Shown: in pieces, positions 34,990 to 43,064 of the stretch
Layout: each line of letters begins with the position of its first letter
How positions within the stretch are numbered: the first letter of the stretch is position 1
NCBI GenBank assembly: GCA_943787265.1
Contig: CALSLT010000021.1
Location: forward strand, 216,001 to 280,000
Length of the DNA: 64,000 bases
Reading direction: 5' to 3'
DNA from: an uncultured Planctomycetaceae bacterium
GTDB taxonomy: Bacteria; Planctomycetota; Planctomycetia; Planctomycetales; Planctomycetaceae
The notes under the pieces: generated by a model
What the model saw: only the letters and a program-made list of their open reading frames with translations
Told to the model about the DNA's origin: nothing
Databases searched by the model: none
Translations under genes and position numbers: made by a program

Positions 34990-37074
34990 TCAATTCTTGT
35001 TGACTCGGAGTTTGTTGATTGTTTTTGCGACTTCGTCGGCGGTCAGGATGTTGTCTTTGTTGCCGTCTAGAAGTTTGAAGACCGGAAGGTGTTTTGCGGG
35101 GACTTCGGACTTTTCGAGTTTTCCGTTGTTGTTTCCCTGGCGGTCGAAGTCACGGATTGCTTTAAGAATTTCCAGAACGCGCGCTTTGGTCCGGTTGCTG
35201 CTGGCTGTTTGCTGAGAGGTTCGACTGGTCGACTTGCTGGTGCTTAGGCCGAGGGCTTGCGTTGGGATGGCGACGTCGAAGTACCCGATCATCATTTCGT
35301 TCCAGGTTTGATCGCCCCATCGAACCGTTTTCGATGGATCAGGGTTCGAAAGATTGTTCTCTGAGTTGTCGAAATGGGCGACGCATTGCAGATACGCTCC
35401 TTTGGGAAGCGAAACTGGCTTGGCAACGCGGTAAGCCGTTTGCCAGTTGAAGTCGTACTGCGGGACGTCGAGCAGAGTTTCTTTCCGACCGTCCGGGAAG
35501 TGTGCTGCGTAGCTGAACGATTTGCCTCGCAGGTGCATGTGCGGCATGAAGGCGAGGATTTCGACGTCGGTCGGAGCCGTTTGTGATCGCGCTTCGACTC
35601 GGTGGTTGTCAGCGTTGGGTGGGATGACGAGACCTCGATGGTTCGATGCCTGCTGAGTGACGACTACCTGGTCGATTGTCTCGTCGGACTTTGCGTACGT
35701 CAGACCGAGTCGGCTGAGATCCTTCTGCGGAGTTCCGATGGGCGTGTAATGAAGTTGGAAGGCGAGCTTTGAACCGGCCGGGATGAGCTTGGCCATGCCT
35801 TTGGGATAATGGGGGGCGCGATGGCCAGGCACGTAGGCGGCGAGGAATTCGCCCGTCGTTGAACTCATTCCTTTCGAACGGCCCTTTGGCGGCTGCACGA
35901 AGACCAGAATGTGATGCACGACGGCCCGGTTTCCTGGCTGCAGCTCCGCCGCTTTGATCCAGGTGTCTTCTTTGAAGCCGGGATCAACCTGGAAATACTG
36001 ATACTTGACCGTACCTTCTGCCGGCACGTCAAACGGTTTGTCCCTCATGTTGACAACTAAGTCCGGCTCTCGTGGAAGTTGCCAGCCGTTCGTGTAGGTA
36101 GGTTTTTCCGGGAGTTGACTTCGATCACCTTCGGGGCAGCCAGCGTTGACCCACTGTTTTAGTTGCGACGTTTCCTCTGTCGTCATGACTCGGGCATTGA
36201 GAAAGTCACCGTGTTTTGGATTGGCATGCCACGGCGGCATCCGCCGATCATCGATGACTTCGACCATCGTCTCGCCCCAACCGACCACTTCGTCGTAACT
36301 TGTCAGCGAGAACGGAGCGATCTCGCCCTCGCGATGACACTCGACGCAATGTTTGTTGAGGATTCGGGCGATCTGGTTGGAGAAAGTGACTTCGCTATTC
36401 GGATCAGGTTTCCGCTTGCGACCGATGAAGCAGCCGACGACTTCTGTTGATGCAGTCGTCACGGGCTTCGCAGCCAGCAGGGAGTCGATTGCGTTTGTTA
36501 GAAACGGCTTCTGCGGCTCGTCGCGGATGTAGCCGACTCCGTACTGGTCGTCGACGCGGCCGTGATAACGCACAACGCGTTTCTGATCGAGGACCAGGAT
36601 TTCGGGAGTCCGAGTGGCGCCGACCTGATCAGCGATTCGATTGTCCAAATCTTTGAGGATCGGAAACTTGATCTCGTGGATTCTCGCATACGCCGAGATT
36701 TCCGTGATCGAGTCGTGTCGATTCGAATTAACGCCGAGAATCGTGACGCCTTTGCCTGCGTACTTTTGGGAAATGGTGGCCAGTCGTGGGCCGTACAATT
36801 TTGCGAGCGGACATTCTGTTCCCAGGAAAGCCAGAACAACGACGCGGCTCTCTGAATATTCGCTGAGAGAGTGGGACCGCCCTCGATAATCTTTGGCCGA
36901 AAATTCGCCCAGTTGCTTGCCGACAAGTGAGGTCGCATCTGCAGCAGACGCGACGCTCGCAGCGAAGAGCGATGCCGACACGACGGCACTTGCCGCAAGG
37001 ACGGGGATCGTCAGAAGGGCGACGGCTCGATTGTGAAGGGGCGTCAGAATTCGGTTAATCATCGGATCACTCAT
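34990..37074 (-). CDS. Redoxin - cytochrome c - Cu type II monooxygenase-like - EF-hand fusion protein
   Basis: A 694-residue exported protein. The open frame extends to 37611 but that part overlaps the divergent kinase; ATG 37074 (MSDPMINRIL) or 37062 opens a signal peptide ending ASVASA. Residues about 45-205 are an AhpC/TlpA-like redoxin domain (VVLAFLGTECPLAKLYGPRL) with a single Cys at the active site. A cytochrome-like segment with CVECH follows (HCVECHREGEIAPFSL). The next about 330 residues resemble the copper type II ascorbate-dependent monooxygenase (PHM/DBM) fold, with VVHHILVF, FQLHYTP and FMPHMHLRG as copper-ligand motifs. The C-terminal 40 residues are an EF-hand-like tail (DGNKDNILTADE). 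It is planctomycete-type; the substrate is unknown. Confidence 0.85.
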   Translation of the reverse strand: MSDPMINRILTPLHNRAVALLTIPVLAASAVVSASLFAASVASAADATSLVGKQLGEFSAKDYRGRSHSLSEYSESRVVVLAFLGTECPLAKLYGPRLATISQKYAGKGVTILGVNSNRHDSITEISAYARIHEIKFPILKDLDNRIADQVGATRTPEILVLDQKRVVRYHGRVDDQYGVGYIRDEPQKPFLTNAIDSLLAAKPVTTASTEVVGCFIGRKRKPDPNSEVTFSNQIARILNKHCVECHREGEIAPFSLTSYDEVVGWGETMVEVIDDRRMPPWHANPKHGDFLNARVMTTEETSQLKQWVNAGCPEGDRSQLPEKPTYTNGWQLPREPDLVVNMRDKPFDVPAEGTVKYQYFQVDPGFKEDTWIKAAELQPGNRAVVHHILVFVQPPKGRSKGMSSTTGEFLAAYVPGHRAPHYPKGMAKLIPAGSKLAFQLHYTPIGTPQKDLSRLGLTYAKSDETIDQVVVTQQASNHRGLVIPPNADNHRVEARSQTAPTDVEILAFMPHMHLRGKSFSYAAHFPDGRKETLLDVPQYDFNWQTAYRVAKPVSLPKGAYLQCVAHFDNSENNLSNPDPSKTVRWGDQTWNEMMIGYFDVAIPTQALGLSTSKSTSRTSQQTASSNRTKARVLEILKAIRDFDRQGNNNGKLEKSEVPAKHLPVFKLLDGNKDNILTADEVAKTINKLRVNKN

Positions 37075-37292
37075 GACTCGCCTTGCGCTGCTGGATTTTG
37101 GAGGCCACGTGGAGAGTAAGATACTCCTGGCATGGCTGATTTGTTTCATAATCCCGGCAAGTGACGAATTCGCCGGGTGGTAACGACGCTGAACTCTCGG
37201 GAGACTATTGTTCCCATCGTCAGCGATGTCGAGTCTGACTGCCAGGCTCGATCTGATTTCCTCATTTGAACATTCACACAATCCAATCCTCA

Positions 37293-39725
37293 ATGAATTC
37301 GTCGTCAAACTCAAATCTGTCTGACGAGATTCTCCGAAGAATCGATCAGACCTGCGATGACTTCGAGTCTGCCTGGAAGGCCGGCGAGCGTCCGTTCGTT
37401 GATGACGTGCTGGGAGACTTTCCCACCGACGCTCAAGCCGCAGTTTTGAATGAACTTCTGCCGATTGAAATTGCATGGCGGCAGAAGTCGGGCGAGACGC
37501 CCTCGGTCGACAGTTACCTGTTTCGATTTCCGGAGTTGGATCAGGCTCGGCTTGCAGGGTTGATTGAGTCCGCCGCGATGACCGGACCAGACGAACAACG
37601 GACTCAGACAATCAGCGGTTCTGAGCTGCTGGGAGATCTGGATTCAGAAGTCTTCACCGTCGGCGGGTCGGAGCTTTCGTTTGACAGCCTCTCAGTTGAG
37701 TCGGCAGAGTTGCTGCGCGACCTGGACAGCCTGGGGATCGTTGATGCGCGAGTCGTGCTGAAGTCGCTTTCTGATGCGGGCGATTCTCTGAACGACCTGC
37801 CGCCAGAAGATGTGACTTCCCTGCTTGGCCAAAAGGAACTGCTGACTCGTTGGCAGATCGAACGGCTTGGCAAAGGCGAACCTGGCCAACTGGTTCTTGG
37901 CGATTACGTTCTGCTTGATCCGCTGGGCAAAGGCGGGATGGGGATTGTCTATCGCGCAAGGCATCGCCGAATGGACCGTCTGGTTGCTCTGAAAACGCTG
38001 ACGGATCGAGCGACCGAAAGCGACGATTCTGTCCAACGGTTCCAGCGTGAAGTTCGAGCGGCCGCTCGATTATCACATCCCAACATCGTCGCTGCCTACG
38101 ACGCGGGCGAGCACGACGACACTCATTACCTTGTGATGGAGCTGGTTGACGGAATCGATCTTGCGAAGCTCGTTCGTCAAAGCGGACCGTTGAATGCGAG
38201 CAGAGCGGTTGACTACGTGAGGCAAGCGGCGACGGGATTTGCTTACGCACATACTCAGGGAATTATTCATCGAGACATCAAGCCGCAGAATTTGCTCGTC
38301 GATCGAAGTCAGCACGTTCGGATTCTGGATATGGGGCTTGCCCGGCTGAACCCGATAAACGCCGCCGCCGATCCCGCTGCTTCGTCGGGTGCTCAGACAG
38401 AGTTGACGCAAAGCGGTGTCATCATGGGCACGGTCGATTTCATGTCGCCGGAGCAGGCCACCAACACACGCAACGCCAACGAGCAATCGGACATCTACAG
38501 CCTTGGTTGCACGCTCTATTTTCTGATGACCGGTCGAGCGATGTTCGACGGCGAGACGTGCATGGAACGGCTGCTCGCTCACCATCAGGATTCTCGACCA
38601 TCGCTGGTCACAACGGTTTCGAAGATTCCAGCGGCGCTGGACGAAGTGTTCGCTCGAATGACCGCCCGGCAACCTTCCGACCGTTATGAGTCGATGGAAG
38701 AAGTGGCCGAGGCGCTGGAAGCTGTGCAGGCATCGCTCGAAACTTCTTCCGACGGTGGAGCCGTCACGGCGAAGGCTCTCGCAGTAAGTAATGAGAGACT
38801 TGCTGCGCCTCCGGAAGTGTTCGTGCCGGAAGAAACTTTCATCACTCGCACGACACCCGCGGAAGGGGCAACTGGCGATACACTCTTCGCGCTCACAACT
38901 CAACGGAACGATCGCGGCTTCTCGGCAGTAAATCCCGTAGTTGTCGCCGCGATTGTCCTCTTCATCGGGTTGGGCCTTGCTGCTTGGGAATTCTGGCCGG
39001 CGGGGGACGACGGTCTTCCGAGCGAAACGACGGGGCAGGCGGGAGCCGGTTCGGATCCAGGAAGAGTCACCGGTGTACCAATCGGGTTGAAGCTGCTGCC
39101 AGATCACCGCCAACTTGAATGTGACTGGCCCGAGGCGTCGCCGATTCAGCAGCGGCAGCGAGAGGTTGCTGAAAGGCTCGGTGTCACACCCTTCGTTGAG
39201 AATAATATTGGCATGGTGTTGGCTGTTGTGCCCGGCAATGAAAATGGAGTCGATCCGTTTCTGATCGGAACGACGGAAGTCACCGTCCGTGAGTTCGGAC
39301 TGTTTTTCGACGAGACGAAGTACGAGCTGCGAAGTCCGGAGCGGTATGGTCGAGCTGACGGAAATAGATGGGTTACCGGCACAGAATTCGACTTCAGGAA
39401 TCTCGGTGACCTGCCAGTCTCGGAGCAGTTTCCTTCGTGCAGCATTTGCTGGTTTGACGCAATGGCTTTTTGTGACTGGCTGAGTGAAAAAGAGAATGCC
39501 CGGTATCGGCTGCCGACGGTCGCCGAATGGCAAGCGGCGAATGCAGCCGGCAATTCGGCGAAATGGTTCTTCGGCGATGACGACGCTCGACTGTCAGAGT
39601 TTGCCTGGTACTCTCGCAACGCCCGTCGGGAATTCCACGACGTTGCTGGCAAAAAGCCCAACGCGCTCGGGATTTATGACACGCTAGTGGTCGGCCAACT
39701 TTCAATTGTTGCGATTTGTTGGTGA
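37293..39725 (+). CDS. PknB-type Ser/Thr kinase with FGE-sulfatase domain, 3' end cut by an IS element
   Basis: ATG 37293 opens MNSSSNSNLSDEILRRID; a TTG at 37266 is less likely. Residues about 200-465 are a complete kinase domain: LGKGGMGIVYRARHRR, Lys in VALKTL, HRDIKPQNLLV, DMGLA in place of DFG, and GTVDFMSPEQ. One transmembrane helix (VVVAAIVLFIGLGLAAWEFW) follows at about 550. The outer part is a formylglycine-generating-enzyme-like domain (IGTTEVTVREFGLF, WFDAMAFCDWLS, RYRLPTVAEWQAA, NALGIYDTL). From 39687 the sequence is the IS element, which adds 12 foreign residues and a stop. The missing C-terminus is at 40963-41145. The kinase itself may still be made and work; the sensor domain is incomplete. 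Confidence 0.9.
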   Translation: MNSSSNSNLSDEILRRIDQTCDDFESAWKAGERPFVDDVLGDFPTDAQAAVLNELLPIEIAWRQKSGETPSVDSYLFRFPELDQARLAGLIESAAMTGPDEQRTQTISGSELLGDLDSEVFTVGGSELSFDSLSVESAELLRDLDSLGIVDARVVLKSLSDAGDSLNDLPPEDVTSLLGQKELLTRWQIERLGKGEPGQLVLGDYVLLDPLGKGGMGIVYRARHRRMDRLVALKTLTDRATESDDSVQRFQREVRAAARLSHPNIVAAYDAGEHDDTHYLVMELVDGIDLAKLVRQSGPLNASRAVDYVRQAATGFAYAHTQGIIHRDIKPQNLLVDRSQHVRILDMGLARLNPINAAADPAASSGAQTELTQSGVIMGTVDFMSPEQATNTRNANEQSDIYSLGCTLYFLMTGRAMFDGETCMERLLAHHQDSRPSLVTTVSKIPAALDEVFARMTARQPSDRYESMEEVAEALEAVQASLETSSDGGAVTAKALAVSNERLAAPPEVFVPEETFITRTTPAEGATGDTLFALTTQRNDRGFSAVNPVVVAAIVLFIGLGLAAWEFWPAGDDGLPSETTGQAGAGSDPGRVTGVPIGLKLLPDHRQLECDWPEASPIQQRQREVAERLGVTPFVENNIGMVLAVVPGNENGVDPFLIGTTEVTVREFGLFFDETKYELRSPERYGRADGNRWVTGTEFDFRNLGDLPVSEQFPSCSICWFDAMAFCDWLSEKENARYRLPTVAEWQAANAAGNSAKWFFGDDDARLSEFAWYSRNARREFHDVAGKKPNALGIYDTLVVGQLSIVAICW
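39687..39701. repeat. Left terminal inverted repeat of the IS630 element
   Basis: GTGGTCGGCCAACTT matches the inverse of 40946-40960 at 14 of 15 positions. Confidence 0.88.
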
Positions 39726-40355
39726 ATTGATTGGTTCTGTGGTGGGGTAGAGTCTTTTGAGCTTGACGCGTGCGTCGGCGGTGGTGAATTGCCAGTTCAC
39801 TCGAGCCAGTTGGTCGTTGCGGCGACGTTGCCAGGCGGCGACTTCGTGACGCAGCGTGTCCCGATCGGAGATGCGTCGGTCGAGGCACTGGCGGCTCAGA
39901 ATGCCCAGCTCGATTTCCGCCATGTTTAACCAACTGCCGTGTTTCGGTGTGTAGTGAATTTCCAGCCGGTTGATCAGTCGGCGGGCTTCTTCCGGCGGGA
40001 AGGCTGCGTACAGCGAGGCCGGTTTGTGAGTGTTGAGGTTATCCTGTACCAGCACGATTTTCTCTGCGTCCGGATACATCACATCGACGAGATGTCGGAT
40101 CGCGTGGGCGTAATCCACCTTCGTACGCCGCTGGGTGACCAGTGCTTCGCGGCGACCTTCCAGCGGTGCGTACATCATGAAGATGTTGCCGGTGCCGTTC
40201 CGCTGGTATTCGTAGTCGATGATGCGAGGGTGTTGTGTCGTCGCCTCGATGGGCACTTTCACGTGATCGACCAGTTGCTTGCTGGCTTCGTCGAAACAGA
40301 CCAGCGGACGCTGCGGATCGGGAGGTCTCTGGTAAACGTTCAGCACTTCTTCCAT
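39702..40355 (-). CDS. IS630 transposase, orfB part (DDE catalytic domain)
   Basis: This frame encodes the catalytic half. The three acidic residues are visible in LVCFDEASKQL (D), IVLVQDNLNTHKP (D) and HGSWLNMAEIELG (E), so the DDE site is intact. Upstream of the listed open-frame start the family-like reading continues as KKNELQPWRQTQWVIPP, which can only be reached from orfA by a -1 shift. The product is therefore probably made as an orfAB fusion of about 387 residues. Stop at 39702 lies just inside the left inverted repeat. Confidence 0.88.
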   Translation of the reverse strand: MEEVLNVYQRPPDPQRPLVCFDEASKQLVDHVKVPIEATTQHPRIIDYEYQRNGTGNIFMMYAPLEGRREALVTQRRTKVDYAHAIRHLVDVMYPDAEKIVLVQDNLNTHKPASLYAAFPPEEARRLINRLEIHYTPKHGSWLNMAEIELGILSRQCLDRRISDRDTLRHEVAAWQRRRNDQLARVNWQFTTADARVKLKRLYPTTEPINSPTNRNN

Positions 40356-40864
40356 CTGGCAGACGAACTCGGCATTGCTGTCCGGAGGGATGACCCACTG
40401 CGTCTGACGCCACGGCTGGAGTTCGTTTTTTTCAGCGTCTTGCGGACGGTTTCATCGCTGATCCCGTCAACGATCTTCAGCTCGACCAGCTTGTCGGCCA
40501 GCATCTGCATGGTCCACCTGGCGGCTCCCTCAGGGGCCTCGCTGCAGGCGATCGCCACCAGGTGAGCCTCCGCCGCACCGTCCAGCTTTCGCGGTTTCGT
40601 TCCTCGAGGAGGACGCCTGGAAGTCGCCGCTTCGAGCCCCTCGAACACACACCGGTGTCGCAACCTTGCCACCGTGGCCGAGCTGACGTCAAAGGCCTCG
40701 GCGATCTGCGGATCAGACCATGCAGGACCATCGGCGTCGGCCTTCAACAGCATGCGAATCCGCAGAACACGATCCTTCGCCACGCGAGGTTCATTCAACA
40801 GAACATTCAGCTGCAAACGTTCTTCAATCGACAACCGCACCACAACTTTGACATCCGTGCCCAT
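40340..40864 (-). CDS. IS630 transposase, orfA part (helix-turn-helix DNA-binding domain)
   Basis: From ATG 40864 (MGTDVKVVVRLSIEERLQL) the frame encodes a helix-turn-helix domain (SDPQIAEAFDVSSATVARLR) and the connecting winged-helix part (MQMLADKLVELKIVDGISDE). After LKKT it loses family similarity and stops at 40340. The open frame extends upstream of 40864 to 41122, outside the IS, and that part is not real. It connects to orfB by a -1 shift at the seven-A run. Confidence 0.85.
   Translation of the reverse strand: MGTDVKVVVRLSIEERLQLNVLLNEPRVAKDRVLRIRMLLKADADGPAWSDPQIAEAFDVSSATVARLRHRCVFEGLEAATSRRPPRGTKPRKLDGAAEAHLVAIACSEAPEGAARWTMQMLADKLVELKIVDGISDETVRKTLKKTNSSRGVRRSGSSLRTAMPSSSARWKKC
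40426..40432 (-). promoter_or_regulatory. Seven-A slippage site joining transposase orfA and orfB
   Basis: Seven T on the plus strand are AAAAAAA in the transposase mRNA (CTG AAA AAA ACG). A -1 shift here changes LKKTNSS to LKKNELQPW, the sequence expected for IS630 transposases. It may be programmed slippage or a one-base mutation. Confidence 0.65.
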
Positions 40865-40945
40865 GATTCTGCTCCGTGCAAAAGACTGACAACAACCCCA
40901 ACATCCGGCCAGGTCATCGCACAGAACCAGAAACCTCACAACATC

Positions 40946-40960
40946 AAGTTGGTCGACCAC
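40946..40960. repeat. Right terminal inverted repeat of the IS630 element
   Basis: Inverse of this segment is GTGGTCGACCAACTT, pairing with 39687-39701. Confidence 0.88.
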
Positions 40961-40962
40961 TA

Positions 40963-41145
40963 GGCAACGAGTACGAGTGGTGCCTCGGAAACGCCGCTGT
41001 GACGGATGAACGCGAGTTTCGGCCTCAAATCGGCGGCGGTTTCGGCGACCCGGCTGACGAGATCGAAAGTCGCGTCCGTCATCCGGATTCCGTGCAGCCT
41101 GCCAGAGCATTGCACGGCGCATTCCGGGTCATCCGCGAGTTTTGA
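40963..41145 (+). pseudogene. Severed C-terminal end of the kinase FGE-sulfatase domain
   Basis: The reading GNEYEWCLGNAAVTDEREF, then QIGGGFGD and GAFRVIREF before the stop at 41145, is the closing part of an FGE-sulfatase domain (GNVWEWC ... GGSF ... GFRV pattern). It has no start of its own and is cut from its gene by the IS element ending at 40960. The reading frame is undamaged, so the insertion looks recent. Confidence 0.88.
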
Positions 41146-41316
41146 TCGTCGCCCTCGGAATTCCGCTCGGCGGTGTTTTCTCAGGCCTTACTCAGCAGGT
41201 CACCGTCTGCGTATGAGAATCGTTCGTACTCTGGTATCGTTTGACGCATTCTCTATGTAATTTTTGCTGTTTTGTTTCTGTCAGCCTGTCTTCCTGATTC
41301 TGATTGAAGTTGTCCG

Positions 41317-41682
41317 ATGCCAGATCCTCAGAAAGTGTTCAAGGTAGAGCGAGAGGGCAATACGTTGATCGTCCTGCCCCAGGGGCCAGCTCTTCAGTTC
41401 CAGCATAATGAAGTTCATTTGGAGTCGAATGAACTGTATCGAGCGTTGGATGGGCCGGGCATGTTGCACGTTGTGATCGATATGCAAGTTGTCGATTACG
41501 TCGATTCAGTGATTATCAGCTCGATCCTTCGCTGCCTGACGAAGTGCAAGCAACGTCGAGGAAAGTCGGTCTTCTGCAACGCGTCAGAAAACATGACCGA
41601 GCTGCTGAAGTGTATCCGTCTTGGAAAACTCTGGCCGTCGTATGATTCGCGCGAAGAAGCGCTTAAGGCTGTAAACAGCTAA
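41317..41682 (+). CDS. STAS-domain protein (anti-sigma factor antagonist-like)
   Basis: A 121-residue single-domain protein. The STAS core is seen in LIVLPQGPALQF, then HVVIDMQVVDYVDSVIISSI, where a DSxxxSSI segment takes the place of the usual DSSGIGxL phosphorylation loop, and a C-terminal helix pair. The Ser in YVDS may be a phosphorylation site for an HPK-type kinase as in SpoIIAA/RsbV. No RsbW-like kinase or sigma factor lies next to it. An interrupted kinase gene precedes it by 171 bp; a HAD phosphatase follows. Confidence 0.75.
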   Translation: MPDPQKVFKVEREGNTLIVLPQGPALQFQHNEVHLESNELYRALDGPGMLHVVIDMQVVDYVDSVIISSILRCLTKCKQRRGKSVFCNASENMTELLKCIRLGKLWPSYDSREEALKAVNS

Positions 41683-41718
41683 GGTGCTCGAGTCCAAACG
41701 CTGGCACTCGTGGGCAGG

Positions 41719-41740
41719 GTGGTTGCTTGAGACCACTTTT
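41719..41740 (+). terminator. Weak Rho-independent terminator candidate after the STAS gene
   Basis: GTGGT (41719-41723) and ACCAC (41732-41736) form a 5-bp stem with an 8-base loop followed by TTTT. Confidence 0.35.
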
Positions 41741-41785
41741 ATCTTGAGCCCAACGCCCGTCACGGAATGACGAAAGGCTAATTCG

Positions 41786-42463
41786 ATGGCAGTTTGTCTG
41801 TTTGATATCGATGGGACGCTGCTTAGCAGCGGCGGAGCCGGACAGGCTGCGATGGAAGTCGCGCTGGAGTCGGTGTTTGGGATTACAGATCCGACTGAGG
41901 GGATCGCGGTGGCCGGCCGTACGGATCGCGCGATCGTGACGGACCTCATGAAGTTCCACGGCGTCAAGGACGCTGACGCAAACTGGTCACGTTTCGTTGA
42001 CGCGTACCTCGAAAGATTGCCACACGAGCTTGCTTCACGCGATGGATTGATCCTACCAGGCGTCGAAGCTCTGCTGGCTGAGTTGAATCGTCGCGAGTCG
42101 CTGACGATGGGGCTGTTGACTGGAAACTTCCGCCGCGGTGCCGAACTGAAACTCGATCACTATCAGCTTCATGATTACTTTTGTGGCGGTGGTTTTGGCG
42201 ACGACCATTTTGATCGGGATGATGTCGCGAAGGCGTCGCTTGAGGATGTTCGCGGGAAAAACGAGCTACCCAGCGATGCCGAAGTATGGGTGATCGGCGA
42301 CACGCCCGCGGATGTGAAATGTGGGCGAGCCATCAACGCGACGGTTGTCGCCGTGGCAACGGGGCTGCACTCGATCGATGACTTGGAAGCATGCGATCCT
42401 GACTTCCTGTGCGAAGACTTCGCCGATGTCGAGTTGATCCTCGGAATTTTCCCTGGCGAGTAG
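41786..42463 (+). CDS. HAD-superfamily hydrolase, phosphoglycolate phosphatase-like
   Basis: A 225-residue protein of the Gph/PGPase-like HAD class. Motif I is LFDIDGTLLSSGGAG with both catalytic Asp residues; motif II is GLLTGNFRRGAELKL (Thr); motif IV is WVIGDTPADVKCGRAINA. A helical cap lies at about 20-85. Planctomycete members with SGGAGxxA after motif I are usually called haloacid dehalogenase-like or phosphoglycolate phosphatase; the substrate cannot be decided. ATG 41786 is preceded by AAAGG. Confidence 0.88.
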   Translation: MAVCLFDIDGTLLSSGGAGQAAMEVALESVFGITDPTEGIAVAGRTDRAIVTDLMKFHGVKDADANWSRFVDAYLERLPHELASRDGLILPGVEALLAELNRRESLTMGLLTGNFRRGAELKLDHYQLHDYFCGGGFGDDHFDRDDVAKASLEDVRGKNELPSDAEVWVIGDTPADVKCGRAINATVVAVATGLHSIDDLEACDPDFLCEDFADVELILGIFPGE

Positions 42464-42538
42464 CGGTCTTGCCGCGGTTCGGGGATTCCTTTTGTAGCTC
42501 CCCTCATGTCGCCGCAGCCGCTACCCGGGCCGCGCAAG

Positions 42539-42577
42539 AAAAAACCTTTCGGCCGCGCGAATGCTGCGGACGAAAGG
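42539..42577 (-). terminator. Rho-independent terminator for the minus strand
   Basis: On the minus strand CCTTTCG (42577-42571) pairs with CGAAAGG, with an inner CCGC/GCGG pairing, and is followed by TTTTTTC. It lies 29 bases beyond the stop of the minus-strand STAS-like gene at 42606. Confidence 0.75.
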
Positions 42578-42605
42578 CTCGTTGGTCTTTGCTGTGTTTG
42601 GCCGA

Positions 42606-43064
42606 TCAGTGAGCGATGGTGGCCGCCACTGTCGTTTCTTCCACGGCTGGAAAAGCAGCCGGTGCGTCTTCCGCATCCGACCAGGGAGCTTTGCCGGCCG
42701 CCAATGCGGAGCGAGCGGAGTGCCCGGTTTGAGCTTTCACAACCAGGTTGAATGCTTCGCCATCAACCGGTTCGAAGAATTCACGGAACCAGAGCATGTT
42801 GGCGATGTGAGCCTGCGGCGAATAAAGCCGCACGGAAACTCCGCGGTCTGTGTAGTCGTAAAGCATTCCGAAGAAGCCACTCGGGATGTATTTGACGAAA
42901 GTCAAATCGACTCCAATTGCCGGCCGTCGTTCCGTGTCGACTAGCTGTGCGAGATTCTCGCGAAGCAGGGCAAGGTCGGCACCATCCCAGATTTCCATTT
43001 CGCCCATCACGACGACGTGGAATCCGTCGCGAACGTCGATCGAACTTCTTTTCTTTCTGGCCAT
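42606..43064 (-). CDS. STAS-like protein
   Basis: A 152-residue protein. The central part GFHVVVMGEMEIWDGADLAL followed by IGVDLTFVKYIPSGFFGMLY has the strand-helix order of STAS domains, with IPSGFFGML where SpoIIAA-like proteins have DSSGIGxL. The phospho-Ser position is thus preserved as Ser in PSG. The C-terminal about 40 residues are Ala/Glu-rich and probably disordered. No partner kinase or phosphatase is adjacent. A hairpin terminator follows. It is the second STAS-type protein within 2 kb. Confidence 0.65.
   Translation of the reverse strand: MARKKRSSIDVRDGFHVVVMGEMEIWDGADLALLRENLAQLVDTERRPAIGVDLTFVKYIPSGFFGMLYDYTDRGVSVRLYSPQAHIANMLWFREFFEPVDGEAFNLVVKAQTGHSARSALAAGKAPWSDAEDAPAAFPAVEETTVAATIAH

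Larger units (their letters stand above)
39687..40960. mobile_element. IS630-family insertion sequence, 1274 bp, TA target duplication
   Basis: The ends are inverted repeats: GTGGTCGGCCAACTT at 39687-39701 and its inverse with one change at 40946-40960. Each end is flanked by TA (39685-39686 and 40961-40962), the target duplication of IS630/Tc1-mariner elements. Inside is one transposase gene in two overlapping frames on the minus strand. Removing the element and one TA joins codon CTA to GGC AAC GAG and restores the FGE frame (NALGIYDTLGNEYEWC). Confidence 0.93.

Noticed and set aside
37075..37611. N-terminal extension of the redoxin/monooxygenase frame
   Set aside because: It is antisense to the kinase gene; ATG 37074 opens the signal peptide region.
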